From Dugong dugon (taxonomy: Eukaryota > Chordata > Mammalia > Sirenia > Dugongidae): 64,000 nucleotides of DNA. Shown here piece after piece: positions 23,207 through 33,540 of this stretch (its first letter is position 1; each line of letters starts with the position of its first letter). The DNA is taken from the NCBI GenBank assembly GCA_030035585.1, contig CM057462.1, forward strand, positions 69,474,734 through 69,538,733, written 5' to 3'. Under the pieces are notes generated by a model. It saw only the letters and a program-made list of their open reading frames with translations, made no database searches and was not told the DNA's origin. The translations under genes were made by a program, and so were the position numbers.

Positions 23207-24012
23207 ACTGGACTAAACCAAAGGTAAGAAGTTTCCTGAATACAGTCAAACACTTTGAGGGGCAGAGTACCAGGGATAGGGGTCTGGGGACCATGCTTTC
23301 AGGGGACATCGAGGTCAATTGGCATAACAAAGCTTGTTAAGAATATGTTCTGCATCCTACTTTGGTGAGTGCCGTCTGGGGTCTTAAAAGCTTGCAAGTG
23401 GCCATCTAAGATGCATCAATTGGTCCCAACCACCTGGAGTAAAGGAGAATGAAGAACACCAAAGACATAAGGAAAGTATTAGCCCGAGAGACAGAAAGGG
23501 CCACATAAACCGAAGACTTCGTCAGGCTGAGACCAGAAGAACTAGATGGTGCCTGGCTACCACTAATGACCACCCTGACAGGGAACACAACAGAGAGTCC
23601 CAAATGGAGCAGGAGAAAAGTGGGGTGCAGAACTCAAATTCTAGTAAGAAGACCAGACTTAATGGTCTGACTGAGACTGGAGGAACCCTGGAAAGCACGG
23701 CCCCTAGATTCTCTTATCAGCCCAGAACTAAAACAATTTCCGAGGCCAAGTCTTTAGACGGGGATCGGACTGGACTGTGGGACATACAGTGATACTCGTG
23801 AGGAGTGTGTCTCTTGGCTCAAGTAGATACAAGAGACTAAACGGGCAGCTTCTGTCTGGAGGTGAGATGGGAAGGCAGAGAGGGTTAGTAGCTGGTTGAA
23901 TGGACATGGGGACTCAAGGGTGGAAAGGAGGAGTGTGCTTTCACAGTATGGGGAGAGCAATTAGAGTCATATAACAATGTATGTATAAATTTTTGTATGG
24001 GAAAAAAGAAAA
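23207..24012 (+). mobile_element. 5'-truncated L1, 3' UTR only (lineage type)
   Basis: An 806-base L1 3' end is inserted between 16-base direct repeats beginning ACAAAGGGGTTGATGA (23191-23206, 24013-24028). It lacks ORF2. Its 3' UTR shares blocks with those at 37.9-38.4, 42.6-43.3 and 46.1-46.8 kb: 'ggggacatcgaggtcaattggcataac', 'cctactttggtgagtgccgtctgggg' and 'gaccagaagaactagatggtgcc'. That marks one L1 lineage active in this host's ancestry. It ends in a short A-rich tail. Confidence 0.85.
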
Positions 24013-24290
24013 ACAAAGGGGTTGATGAGGAAAGGCTTCCTTGTGGCCAGAGAAGGTGCCTGGGGATAAACGGTGGAAGTAGGAGCTAGACCCTGTAGGA
24101 CCTTATGTGCCATAATCAGGAGTTTAGGCTTTATCTGGAGGATGATGGGGAGCCATTGGAGGGTTTAAGATTTGTGAAAAGCTCCTTCTATAGTTTGGAA
24201 AATGGAACGGCGGCAGACCAGTGTTGCAATAGCCAGGCAAGAGCAGTAGCAATAGGGTTGGGGAGGAGCAGCTTCCCAAGTGTGATTTTA
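24013..24290 (-). repeat. LINE-2 fragment, antisense
   Basis: Typical reverse L2 blocks: 'accctgtaggaccttatgtgccat', 'ggctttatctggaggatgatggggagccattggagggttt' and 'gttgcaatagccaggcaag'. The L1 at 23207-24012 was inserted next to this segment. Confidence 0.75.
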
Positions 24291-24711
24291 TGCCATTTCC
24301 TACTTATTCTGAGCCCTTTTGCATACTCTGTTACAATTTGAAGCAAAAATCATCTCCCAGAGCACAGTGACTTGTTCCTGCCTGCTTCCTTCCTGCTGAG
24401 AACTAGAATCCCTCCTGCCTATATTCCGAGAGGCCCTCTTGCCATCTCTACTCTCCTGCTGTGAGCCCACAGATGAGGTCTGAGATTCACTGAACAACTT
24501 TGGTGCTACTCAATGCCCAGGAAACCAGGATGCTGAAAGGAGGGCTCAGGTTACTGTGTGGCATGGATGAGATTATGGAAGTAAAATATTTTATAAACCA
24601 TTAAGTACTGTGTAAATATTCGTTTTCTGATTATTAATGATAAAGAGGTAGTAGATGATATCCTTTGAGAAGGTAAACTATACTTTCATTTATTCAAAAA
24701 TATTTATTGTT
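24291..24711. other. Unassigned non-coding sequence
   Basis: No gene was seen. The last 30 bases ('tttattcaaaaatatttattg') could be an L2 3' remnant. Confidence 0.35.
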
Positions 24712-25520
24712 CAATACTACCCAAAGCAATCTACAGATTCAGCACAATCCCTGTCAAAATTCCAACAGCATTTTTTGCTGAAATGGAATAGCCAATCCTC
24801 AAATTCATAAGGGATTGCAAGGAACCCCAAATAGCCAAAAGATTTTACAATCTTGAGAAATAAAAATAAAGTAGGAGGACTCACACTTCCTGGTTTCAAA
24901 ACATTCTATAAAGCTATAGTAATCAAAACAATGTGGTAGTGGTACAAGAATAGAAACAGACCAATGGAATAGAGTTGAGAGTCCATAAATAAACCCATAC
25001 ATCTATGGTCACTTGATTTTCCACAAGGGTGCCAAGTCCATTCAATGGGGAAAAAAGTCTTTTCAATAAGTAGTGTTGGGACAACTCATCCCCATGCAAA
25101 AGAATGAAGTTGGACTGATACCTCACATGACCTAAATATAAGAACTAAAACCATAAAGCTCTTGGAAAAAAACCTAGGGGTAATGCTTCAGGACCTCGTT
25201 TTTGTAGTGAATTCTTAGATATGACACCAAAATCGCAAGCACCAAGAGAAAAAATAAACTGGACTTCATCAAAATTAAGAACTTTCGTGCATCAAAGGAC
25301 TTTACCAAGAAGATGAAGAGACACCCTACAGATTGAGAGAAAATTTGTGGGAACTATATATCAGATAAGGGTTTAATACCCAAAATATATGAAGAACTCC
25401 TAAAACTTAACAACAAAAAGCCTAATAACCCAATTAAAAAATGGGCAAATGATTTGAGTAGATATCTCTCTAATGAAGATATACAAATGGCCAACAAACA
25501 CATGAAAAGATGCTCAACAT

Positions 25521-25711
25521 AGACATGGTAGACCTGGGCCTTTGGTGGTACTGGGCAGCCTACCCTTGTTCGTTGGAAACTCTCCAAGTATCAGGCAAAT
25601 GCTGGCCATGTAGCAGACATGAGGGTGGGTCTAGATGCGTAGAGCAATTTAAATTTTTCTTTGTGTTATTGTTGAATCTTCAATAAAGTCATTAAAAGTT
25701 TTTTTAAAAAA
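25521..25711 (+). pseudogene. Polyadenylated retrocopy of an unidentified transcript
   Basis: A 191-base insert in L1 ends with AATAAAG, then ATTAAAAG and an A-rich tail. A 16-base direct repeat AAAAGATGCTCAACAT flanks it (25505-25520, 25712-25727). These are the marks of L1-mediated retroposition of a mature mRNA 3' end. One frame reads FGGTGQPTLVRWKLSKYQA, but I do not recognise the parent gene. It has no intact start and no evidence of function. Confidence 0.8.
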
Positions 25712-25942
25712 AAAAGATGCTCAACATCATTAGTCCTTAGGAAAATGCAAGTCAAAACCACAATGAGATACCACTTCACATCCACTAGGGTGGCTAATAT
25801 CAGAAAAATGGAAAGCAAGTGTTGACGAGGATGTGGGGAAATTGGAACCCTCATCCACTGCTGGTGGTAATGTAAAACAGTGCAGCCACTGTGAAGAACA
25901 GTTTGATGATGCCTCAAAAAATTAAACATAGAATTACCATAT

Positions 25943-26138
25943 CCATTGCCATCGAGTGGATTCTGACTCATAGCAACCCTACAGGACAGAGTAGAACTAC
26001 CCCATAGGGTTTCCAAGGCTGTAATCTTTACAGAAGCAGACTGCCACATCTTTCTCCCACAGAGTGGCTGGTGGGTTTAAACCACCGTCCTTTTAGTTAG
26101 CAGCCAAGTACTAAACCACTGTACCACCAGAACTCCTC
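25943..26138 (-). mobile_element. AfroSINE inserted in L1
   Basis: Antisense AfroSINE, from tail CATTGCCATCGAGTGGATTC to head CACTGTACCACCAGAACTCC. The 13-base target duplication AGAATTACCATAT (25930-25942, 26139-26151) is perfect. The insertion postdates the L1 copy. Confidence 0.92.
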
Positions 26139-26278
26139 AGAATTACCATATGACCCAGCAATCCCACTCCCAGGTATATACCCAAAAGAATTGAAAGCAA
26201 GGACTCAGATAGGTACTTGTACACCAGTGTTCATTGCAGCATTATTCACAATAGCCAAAAAGTGGAAACAACCTACAA

Positions 26279-27245
26279 TGCAGTGGGTTTCTTATACATA
26301 TGACCTATCTTGCCCTGGGTTTGTAGTTCTGCCAAGATAGTTTGCTAGGCCACAATCTTGCAAAGGGATTGGACAGTTTACTATGCAAATAAGGTATGTA
26401 AAACCCCTGCAGGGATTGTAAAACCCCTGCAGTATATTATGTAAATTAAGTGACTTTGGCCTACTGATCAAATTGGTAGGTCTAGTATGCATATAGGGTG
26501 CGTAAAACCACCCAGTAGGATTGAGTGACTTGCTTATATAAGCAGCCACCCCAGCATGAGAAAGGCACAAAGACAGAAAGAAGGAGCTGTAACACTGAAG
26601 ATGGTGCAGCAGTGCTGAGTGGCAGTGGCATGAGTAGTGGGACCCAGGAGACCAATGGGAACCAAGAGACTGGCCCAAGGCAACTGCGGTGGGCTTGCAA
26701 CAGGGCTTGCCAACTCACCCATGGAGAAGGAGACAGCTGAGCACCCTTGAGCAGGAGGTTTGCTAACAGAGTGATGTGCCTCCTGGCACTTGTCAGAGGA
26801 GCCAGAAGAGCTATAACACTTCCCCAAGTAGGGCAGAGGCCAGGCTCAGCAGGGCCTGGAGGCAGAGGCCCAAGCAGGAAGAAAAGAGAAAGATCAAGAA
26901 AAGGGCCACTGGCTAGCACAGCCAAGAAGGAGCTGAGAGCTGTCCTGGTTGGTTGCTGACCTAATTGATGAAGTTGATCCTAATCCTGAGTTGCAGCCTG
27001 TTACATCCCTAATAAACCACATAATCGTGAGTATGGTCTGTGAGTTCTGTGTGGCCATTGCAATGAATTATCAAACCTGTCAGGGAGGTTGAGAGTGCTT
27101 TGCGGGGGATGGCTGGTGTCAGAATTAGTAAAAAGGTTGGAGAGTGGCAGTATGTCTGACTTCCACCTCATAGGAATCAGCTTTGTGATTATGCTAATTC
27201 ACATCCCCCCTCCTGAAGTTAGAGGACTTCTGGCATCACTAGGGT
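26279..27245 (+). mobile_element. ERVL-type LTR with adjoining leader, inserted in L1 (fossil)
   Basis: An LTR of about 835 bases begins TGCAGTGGGTTTCTTATACA, has an AATAAACCACATAATCG polyadenylation region near 27010, and is followed at 27114 by TGGTGTCAGAATTAG and about 130 bases of leader. It matches the two antisense copies at 13.2-14.1 and 17.3-18.3 kb. It interrupts an L1 3' end, so it is younger than that L1. No coding genes remain. The right boundary is approximate. Confidence 0.7.
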
Positions 27246-27679
27246 ATACTGCCAAGTGTCCATCAACAGATGAATGGATAAACAAAATGTGATACACACA
27301 TACAATGGAATATTGTTCAGACATAAAGGGAAATAAAGTTCCGATACATACTATGATATGAATGAACCTTAAAAACATTATGCTAAGTGACATGTCAGAC
27401 TCAAAAGGACAAATACTGTATGATTCCACTTATATGAACTATCTAGAACAGGAAATGCATAGAGAGAGTAGTTACCAGGGAGAGGGGAATAGGAAGTTAT
27501 TGCTTAAGGAGTATTGGATTTCTTTTGGAGGTGATAAAATTTTTTTTGGAAAAGGATAGTGATGATGATTGTACAGCATCATCAATGTAATTAATGTCAC
27601 TGAATTGTACACTTAAGACCAACTGAAACAGCAAATTTTTGTGATATGCATTTTGCCACAATAAAAAATTATATAGTTA

Positions 27680-28678
27680 TTGAGTGTCTGCTGTGTGCCA
27701 GACATTGGATTTAAGTACTGAAAAGCAGAGGCATGGTTGGTGTCCTCATCTAATTCACAGTCTAGTGGGTGTAGCAGGGGACACAGAGTAAAGAAGTAGT
27801 TAATATTTTAAGAATTTTGACTGTGATCGAAGAGGAGCAAAATTGGGCAGTAGATGGAGGGGAATGAGGAATCATGGAAGTTTGTTGTTGTTCTTTTTAA
27901 GATGGAAAATACTAGAGCACATTTATAAAACTGTTGGAAATAATCCATAAAGAGAGGAAGGCTGAAGATACAGGGGAGAAAGGTGGTAGTCCTTGAGAAA
28001 ACAAGAGGGCAAGGGATCCAGAGCACATTCATTTATTCATTCAACAAGGGTCTATTAAGCACCTACCTACTAGGTACCAGGCACTGTTTAAGACACTTGA
28101 GATATGTATGGGAACAAAACAATGTTTCCTGCCTTCAAGAAGCTTATATTCTAGCAGGGAAACACAAACAATAAACACTAATAAGTAAGTTATTTAGTAA
28201 ATTAGAACAAGATACCATGGGAAAAAAAAGTAGAGTATGGCAAGGGGATCTAGAGTGGCAAGGTGATAGGAGCAGGTTACAGTATTAAGTAGGGTAGTTC
28301 AGGTTGGCCTCATTGGAAGCGTGGGATTTTAAGAAAGACTAGAAATAGGTGAGGGAGTGAGCAAAATTACAGGCAGAAAAAACAGCTCAAGTAAAGGCCC
28401 TAAGGCAGCAAGGAGTATAGCTGTAGTACAGGGAGCCCAGGGAGAGTAGTAGGAAATGAGATCAGAGAGGAAATAGGAGTAGGGGGAATCATGGTAGGCC
28501 TTGTAGGCCATGGTTAGGACTTCAGCCTTTTCTCTGAGTGAGATGGGAAGACATTGCACAGGTGGAGAGATTTATCTCTAATGGAAGGATGAATACTTCC
28601 TCAGTTATATCAAGAGGGAAGGCAGAGGACTTAGAGCAGATGCAGGTAGTTTTGTAGTTTTGGTGGGAGGCAGAACTC
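27680..28678 (-). repeat. LINE-2, antisense
   Basis: Collinear reverse L2 blocks: 'attcattcaacaagggtctattaagcacc', 'gcttatattctagcagggaaac', 'agtaaaggccctaaggcagcaaggag' and 'ggtaggccttgtaggccatggttaggacttcagcc'. A shorter L2 3' end ('gagtgtctgctgtgtgccagacattgg') precedes it at 27680-27860. It is broken throughout. Confidence 0.82.
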
Positions 28679-28689
28679 TCATCTCACTT

Positions 28690-28872
28690 TGTTGTGTTAT
28701 TAGGTGCCATCGAGTCAGTTCTGACTCCTAGCAATCCTATGTACAACAGAACAAGACACTGCTGGGTCCTGTGCCATTCTAATGATCGTTGTTATGCTTG
28801 AGCCCATTGTTGCAGCCACTGTGTCAATCCATCTCATTGAGGGTCTTCCTCTTTTTTGCTGACCCTCTACTT
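28690..28872 (-). mobile_element. RTE LINE 3' fragment (afrotherian RTE)
   Basis: A 183-base antisense 3' end of an RTE-clade LINE sits inside L2 with an 11-base target duplication TCATCTCACTT (28679-28689, 28873-28883). The tail 'aggtgccatcgagtcagttctgactc' is the same as that of AfroSINE. The rest ('cccattgttgcagccactgtgtcaatcc') matches the two longer RTE copies at 52.7 and 57.8 kb. It is severely 5'-truncated. Confidence 0.88.
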
Positions 28873-28883
28873 TCATCTCACTT

Positions 28884-29407
28884 AGCAAATATTTATTCAG
28901 CTCCTACTATGCCAAGCACAATTCTAGGTCCTGGAGGATATAACCATGAACAAAACAGGCAGATCACTACTTTAACAGAGCTTACATACTTCATGTAATA
29001 ATATAAACTAGTATACTGAAGGAGAATAAGCAAATGAACAAGGTAAGTTTAAATAGTGATAAAATGCTTATGAAGAAAATAAAACAAGGTGATGTGATAG
29101 AGAGTGACTAGAGAAAGGAACACACTTTAGTCAGAGATCTCTCTGAGAAGGTAACATTTGAATGGAGAACTAAATGAAGGTAAAGAACTAGCCTTGGGAA
29201 GATCTGAGGTGTTCTGGAAAGGTCCAGATGCAGATACAAGTTTGTTGTATTCAAGGATTGGACAGATGGTCGGTGTATCTGTAGCAGGATGAGTAAGGAA
29301 GAGGGTCTTAAGATAAAGTGAGAGGTAGATGAGAATTAGGCCTTGAGACTCAGGGTTTAGTTTTATTCAGAGGGCAGTGGGAAGATTTTAAGCAGAGGAA
29401 TGGCATG
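28884..29407 (-). repeat. LINE-2, antisense
   Basis: Another reverse L2 3' region: 'caaatatttattcagctcctactatgccaagcac', 'gagaaggtaacatttgaatgg' and 'gtttagttttattcagagggcagtgggaagattttaagcagagg'. A MaLR LTR interrupts it, and it resumes after 29922. Confidence 0.78.
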
Positions 29408-29922
29408 TGTCTTAGTCATCTATTGCTACTGTAGCAGAAATACCACAAGTGGATGTCTTTAACAAACAGAAGTTTATTCTCTCACAGTCTAGTAGGCTAG
29501 AAGTTCAAATTCAGGGTGTCAGCTCCAGAGGAAGGCTCTCTCTGTTGGCTCTAGAGGAAGGTCCTTGTCATCAGTCTTCTAAACTAGGAGCTTCTCCATG
29601 CAGGAACCCCGAGTCCAAAGGACGCACTCTGCTTCCAGTGCTGCTTTCTTGGTGGTATGAGGTCCCCATCTCTCCGCTCCCTTCTCTTTTTTATATCCCA
29701 AAAGAAACCAGCTCAAGACACAATCCAATCCCACAGATTGAGTCCTGCCTCATTAACATAACTGCCACCTATCCTACCTCATTAAATCACAGAGGTAGGA
29801 TTTACAACACATAGGAAAGTCACATCAGATGACAAAATGGTGGACAATCACACAATACTGGGAATCATGGCCTAGCCAAATTGATACACATATTTTTGGG
29901 GGACACAATTCAATCCATGACA
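29408..29922 (+). mobile_element. Solo LTR, ERVL-MaLR type, inserted in L2 (fossil)
   Basis: The LTR begins TGTCTTAGTCATCTATTGCTA and ends CAATCCATGACA, about 515 bases. CATGTG occurs at both junctions (29404-29409, 29921-29926), so the exact target duplication is ambiguous by a few bases. It is the same family as the copies at 4.1, 16.7, 39.9 and 46.2 kb. It is a solo relic. Confidence 0.82.
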
Positions 29923-30275
29923 TGTGCTATGGAGGATCATTCTGGCCTCTCTGAGAGAATGGATTGAGGGGGTAAGAGTGGAAGCTGGCCAAGCAACCAT
30001 TGCACTAGTCCAGTCAAGAGGTGATAATTTGGACCTGGTTGATAGCATTGGAGGTGGAGATAAATGGATGGATTTAGAATATGTTTAGGAGTTGTATTAA
30101 TAGAACTTGCTGATGAATTGGATGAGAGGCAGCCAAAAAAAGAGATGAGTCACAAATGACTCCTGGGGTACCATCCAATTAGCAAGAGAGAAGTTTGTAA
30201 AATAGATGTTCCTCTTTGTAAAATGTAAGGATCCAGGGCAAACAAGACTGAAAAAGAAAAAAGAATGACTCCTAG
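29923..30275 (-). repeat. LINE-2, antisense, continuation after LTR
   Basis: L2 order continues from before the LTR: 'ggatcattctggcctctctgagag', 'gcaaccattgcactagtccagtcaagaggtgata' and 'aaaaagagatgagtcacaaatgactcctgggg'. This shows the LTR landed within one L2 copy. Confidence 0.78.
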
Positions 30276-30289
30276 GTTTTGGTTTCATC

Positions 30290-31110
30290 AACTGCGTTAA
30301 CCTGGCCTTACTGTCCTCACCATCAAAGCCAGAATCCCCACCCCTCCCATAACAGTCCTGTGCATCATTGTTATTCTCACCATTTCTTTGGGTTCCATCA
30401 CACTCGTGTCCTCCCAGCTAGCCTGCCACAGCAATTCCCAAGCTCAGTTGAATCCATCCAATCGCTTCTGCTTCTGCTTCTGCTTCTGCTTCTGGGCTGT
30501 TCACTGTTAACGGAGATACACCAGCACCACTGTGACTTAGTGGTCTCCAACCTCTGCTGAGTGCTCCCACTGCTCAGCAATCTTGTCCCTGGCTGACTGG
30601 CCATGGCAACGATTCCAAACCTTTACCATCTTCACAATTACTACACTCTGTACCCCATACCCACAACCTCCCCAAATCCCCAACCCCAGAGATTTCCTAA
30701 AGAAAAGAGTCTATCTTGTGAGCACTGTCTCAGGTTCCTCAACTTCGAAATGTACCGGTCAGAGTAGCCATCTTCGTATCCTCTCCCTTTTTCCAGGGAA
30801 AAGGTGTCCTGTCTTCTGTGTTCCTCCACTGGTACTCTGGATCCCATTCCCTTCCTTCCCCTCCTTAGGGCCCTCATTCCATTGTCACTGCCTATGTCTC
30901 ATACACCCCTCCCTTTCCTCTGCTTGTCTCTGTCCCATCTGAATACAAACCCACTTCACTCTCCAGCTACCATTCTGTTTCTGTCCTCTCTTTCACAACC
31001 AGGTTTCTTAGTAAATGAACCCTCTTTAACACTTTCTTACTTCTCTTTCTCTTCAACCTGCTGCAGTCGAGGGTTCTGTCCTCTCCACATCCCTGCCAGT
31101 GAGCTTCCCT
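30290..31110 (+). repeat. LINE-2-like fragment, sense orientation
   Basis: C/T-rich sequence with the texture of the L2 upstream region in sense orientation ('ccttactgtcctcaccatc', 'catccaatcgcttctgc', 'gcaacgattccaaacc'). Overlapping open frames of about 100-120 codons have no known domain. The assignment is tentative. Confidence 0.45.
30465..30494. repeat. Hexanucleotide microsatellite (CTTCTG)5
   Basis: Five perfect head-to-tail copies of CTTCTG. They create a run of Leu in one chance frame. Confidence 0.95.
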
Positions 31111-31119
31111 AAGGGGCCA

Positions 31120-31310
31120 GTGGCCATGTATTTTCAAAGGCAGTATGATAAATAAAAGTGGGCATATCAGTAGTATTGATCCATGAAGTCATTGTGAGGA
31201 TTAAATAAAGATAATGCACATAAAGCACTTAGAGCATAGTAAGCAGTAGAACATGGTAAGAGCTCAATAGCTATTCATTGTTACTACTACTGTGGTTATT
31301 ATTGTGATGT
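31120..31310 (+). repeat. MIR SINE
   Basis: The MIR 3' part is recognisable: 'gtcattgtgaggattaaataaagataatgcacataaagcacttagagcatag', then 'gctcaatagctattcattgtta'. Confidence 0.7.
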
Positions 31311-31330
31311 CTATCATATATATATATATA

Positions 31331-31495
31331 GGCACCTCGGTGGCACAGTGGTTAAGTGCTATGGCTGTTAACCAAAAGGTCAGCAGTTCGAATCCACCAG
31401 CTACTCCTTGAAAACCCTATGAGGCAGTTCTACTTCGTCCTAGAGTATCGCTGTAAGTTGGAATTGACTTGACTTTAACGGGTTTGGTTTGATTT
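31331..31495 (+). mobile_element. AfroSINE
   Basis: The full-length short-type AfroSINE runs from head CACCTCGGTGGCACAGTGGTT to tail GGAATTGACTTGACTTTAACG. It is flanked by TA-rich repeats that blur the target duplication. Confidence 0.9.
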
Positions 31496-31508
31496 GTCAT
31501 ATATATAT

Positions 31509-31672
31509 GGAGCCCTGGTGGTGCAGTGGTTAAGAGCTCAGCTGCTAACCAAAAGGTCCGCAGTTTGTATCCACCAGCTGCTCCTTGGAAACCCTATGGG
31601 GCAGTTCTACTCTGTCCCATAGGGTCGCTGTTAGTCGGAATCGACTCTATGGCAATGAGTTTGGTTTTTTTT
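31509..31672 (+). mobile_element. AfroSINE
   Basis: A second short-type copy lies only about 14 bases downstream, in the same orientation: GGAGCCCTGGTGGTGCAGTGG to GTCGGAATCGACTCTATGGCA, ending in a T-rich tail. It is closer to the family consensus than its neighbour, so it is probably younger. Confidence 0.92.
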
Positions 31673-32454
31673 CAATAATATATTTCACCATTACCCCTCT
31701 GCATGGCTGCCCCACCTGTTATCTGGGAAGGTTGGAACGCGGGGTGCCTATTATCATATTCTCGTTGCCTAGCACAGTGCCTGGGATAAGCTGGGGCTTA
31801 GCACATATTGGAGAGAGGGATGGTGGGCCCTGAGGACAGATGGGACCATGTCATTGGGCTTTGGGTTATGTGGCCTCTGTAGACAGTCTGGCCATCTCCC
31901 AGGCTCTTGCTGGGGGAGGGGCAGCCCGCCTCTCATAGCTTCTTAGCTCACAGTTCTCTTCTCCACCTCCCCACACTTTCCTCCCCTTACTAGGAAGTTG
32001 AGTTCCCGCCTCCCTCCTCTGTACTAGGTACTGGCTGTCAGCAGAGTCAATGGGAGCCTTGTCAGCAGGAGCCCAGGCACTGCCCCCTTGAAGGCCTTCG
32101 GCGCAGCCTCTCCTCTCCTCCTTCAGCACAGGCCTCCCAGCCTGTCATACATGTCATGCGTGTGGCTCCAGCCTGTCTGGACACAGATGTGACCACAGCC
32201 CCTAATCAGGGAGAGGGGCTACTAGCTGGCAGTATTTCAGACCCAGGAGGGTTTTGCTGTGAAGCCAGGGAGACATACCTCTTCATCACTGGAAGTCTAG
32301 CCGTTTGGAGTGGGGAGGCCAGCATGTCTGTGAGGAGTCACACAAAGGCAGACCCCAAACCTCTGAAAGTGAACAGAAACTTGGTCTGGATTGGCCCTGG
32401 AAGAGCCACACTATGGAGGCTGTCAGCCCAAGTTGCTCCTCCCTTCTCCACCCA
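31673..32454. other. Unassigned non-coding sequence
   Basis: Nothing was recognised. Frames of 87-121 codons (31866-32129 minus, 32156-32670 plus) lack motifs and overlap repeats. Confidence 0.4.
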
Positions 32455-32930
32455 GCAAGCATTTACTGGTTGAGCACCTACTGTGTGCTTGGCTATGTGC
32501 TAGGGGTACCACATTGTCTAATGGGAAAACAGGCAGTTACATTAGTGTGTGGTGAGTGCTATGAGAAAGATGTATACAAAGAACAGTGGAGACCCAGAGT
32601 AGGGCTTTGTCAACCCTGTATGGCTCAGGGCAGACTTCATCAAGGCGGAGCTGCTGGAGTCAGGTCTTGAAGAATGAGCAGAAGTTCAGCATGTGAACAA
32701 GAACAGGAAGAGAATCCCAGGCAAAAGGGACAGCAGCTGTAAAGGCATGGAGGTGTTAAAGGGTCTGGCAGATTTCAGAAACTAAGTAGTTGGATTTGAG
32801 TAGGAAAGCAAAGAAAAGAGAAGAAATCTCTGAGTTGGAAGAGGCTGAGAGGAGCTAGATCAAAACAGGCCTTGTAAACCATACTAAAGAATTTAAACTT
32901 TATCCTCTAGGCAGCAGTTTGATTTGGTAG
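32455..32930 (-). repeat. LINE-2 3' end, antisense
   Basis: Reverse L2: 'tttactggttgagcacctactgtgtgcttggctatgtgctaggggtacc', 'gaatcccaggcaaaagggacagcagctgtaaagg' and 'acaggccttgtaaaccatactaaagaatttaaactttatcc'. Confidence 0.82.
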
Positions 32931-33540
32931 AAGCCCATATCAAACTAATATAGGCAGAAAGGAAATTTATTGGTTTACATAACTATTAAGTTCAGGGGCT
33001 GAACTGTCTCAGGCCCACCTGAATCCAGGACTAAGTGTCTTTCTCTCCATCTCTTGGCTCTGCTTTCCCCTGGGTGTGACTCTATTTTGCAGACAGTTTT
33101 TTCCATGTAACCACAGAAGGTGGCTCCAGCAATTCTTGGCTGGTGGTCAACAAATTATTTCTTGACGGGTCAGGCAGTAAATATTTTTGACTTTGGGGGC
33201 CATATGGTCTCTGTCACAACTACTCAACTCTGCTGTTGTAGCACAAAAGCAGCCATAGACTTTATGTAAATGAATGGACATGGCTGTGTTCCAATAAAAC
33301 TTTATTTATAGAAATAGGCAGCCAGCCTATGGGCCGTAGTTTGCTGACTCCTATTCTAGGCTTACATAATCTTAACAGCTCACTATCTCAGAGAAAAAGA
33401 GAGACTCCCACATTTTCCAGTGTCTAAATATTAAATCTCAGAGAAGACTTTGATTCACATAGTTCAGATGCCCATTCCTGAGCCAATTGCTGAGATCCTG
33501 AGGGGTGCAGTATGCTAATTAACCAGCCCGTGACACATGC
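32931..33540. repeat. Old interspersed repeat of unnamed family, split by a hAT element
   Basis: Sequence on both sides of the hAT insertion (32931-33139 and 33353-33540) looks like one common mammalian interspersed repeat, with 'aggaaatttattggtttacataactattaagttcaggggctgaactg' and 'gtgcagtatgctaattaaccagcccgtgacacatgccc'. I recognise the pattern but not the family name. Confidence 0.5.
33140..33352. mobile_element. Non-autonomous hAT (MER-type) DNA transposon
   Basis: The body 'aaatatttttgactttgggggccatatggtctctgtcacaactactcaactctg' and 'gctgtgttccaataaaactttatttata' belongs to a common hAT-Charlie-type MER element. The ends pair as TGGTGGTCAACAAA and TTTGCTGACTCC. An 8-base direct repeat ATTCT(T/A)GG flanks it (33132-33139, 33353-33360), as expected for hAT. 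Confidence 0.85.

Larger units (their letters stand above)
24712..27670 (+). mobile_element. L1 ORF2 3' half and 3' end, with three nested insertions
   Basis: L1 sequence runs in order as four pieces: 24712-25520, 25712-25942, 26139-26278 and about 27246-27670. Readable ORF2 3' landmarks include 'ctacccaaagcaatctacagattc', 'caatggaatagagttgaga', 'aaatgcaagtcaaaaccacaatgagataccacttca', 'gatcc/acccagcaatcccactcc' and 'acagatgaatggataaacaaaatgtg'. The end is an AATAAA-like tail near 27660. Interruptions are a polyadenylated retrocopy, an AfroSINE and an ERVL LTR. It is 5'-truncated and carries many stops. Confidence 0.88.

Noticed and set aside
30279-30560. Open frame with a Leu-rich run resembling a signal or membrane segment
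   Set aside because: The Leu run is the translated (CTTCTG)5 microsatellite.
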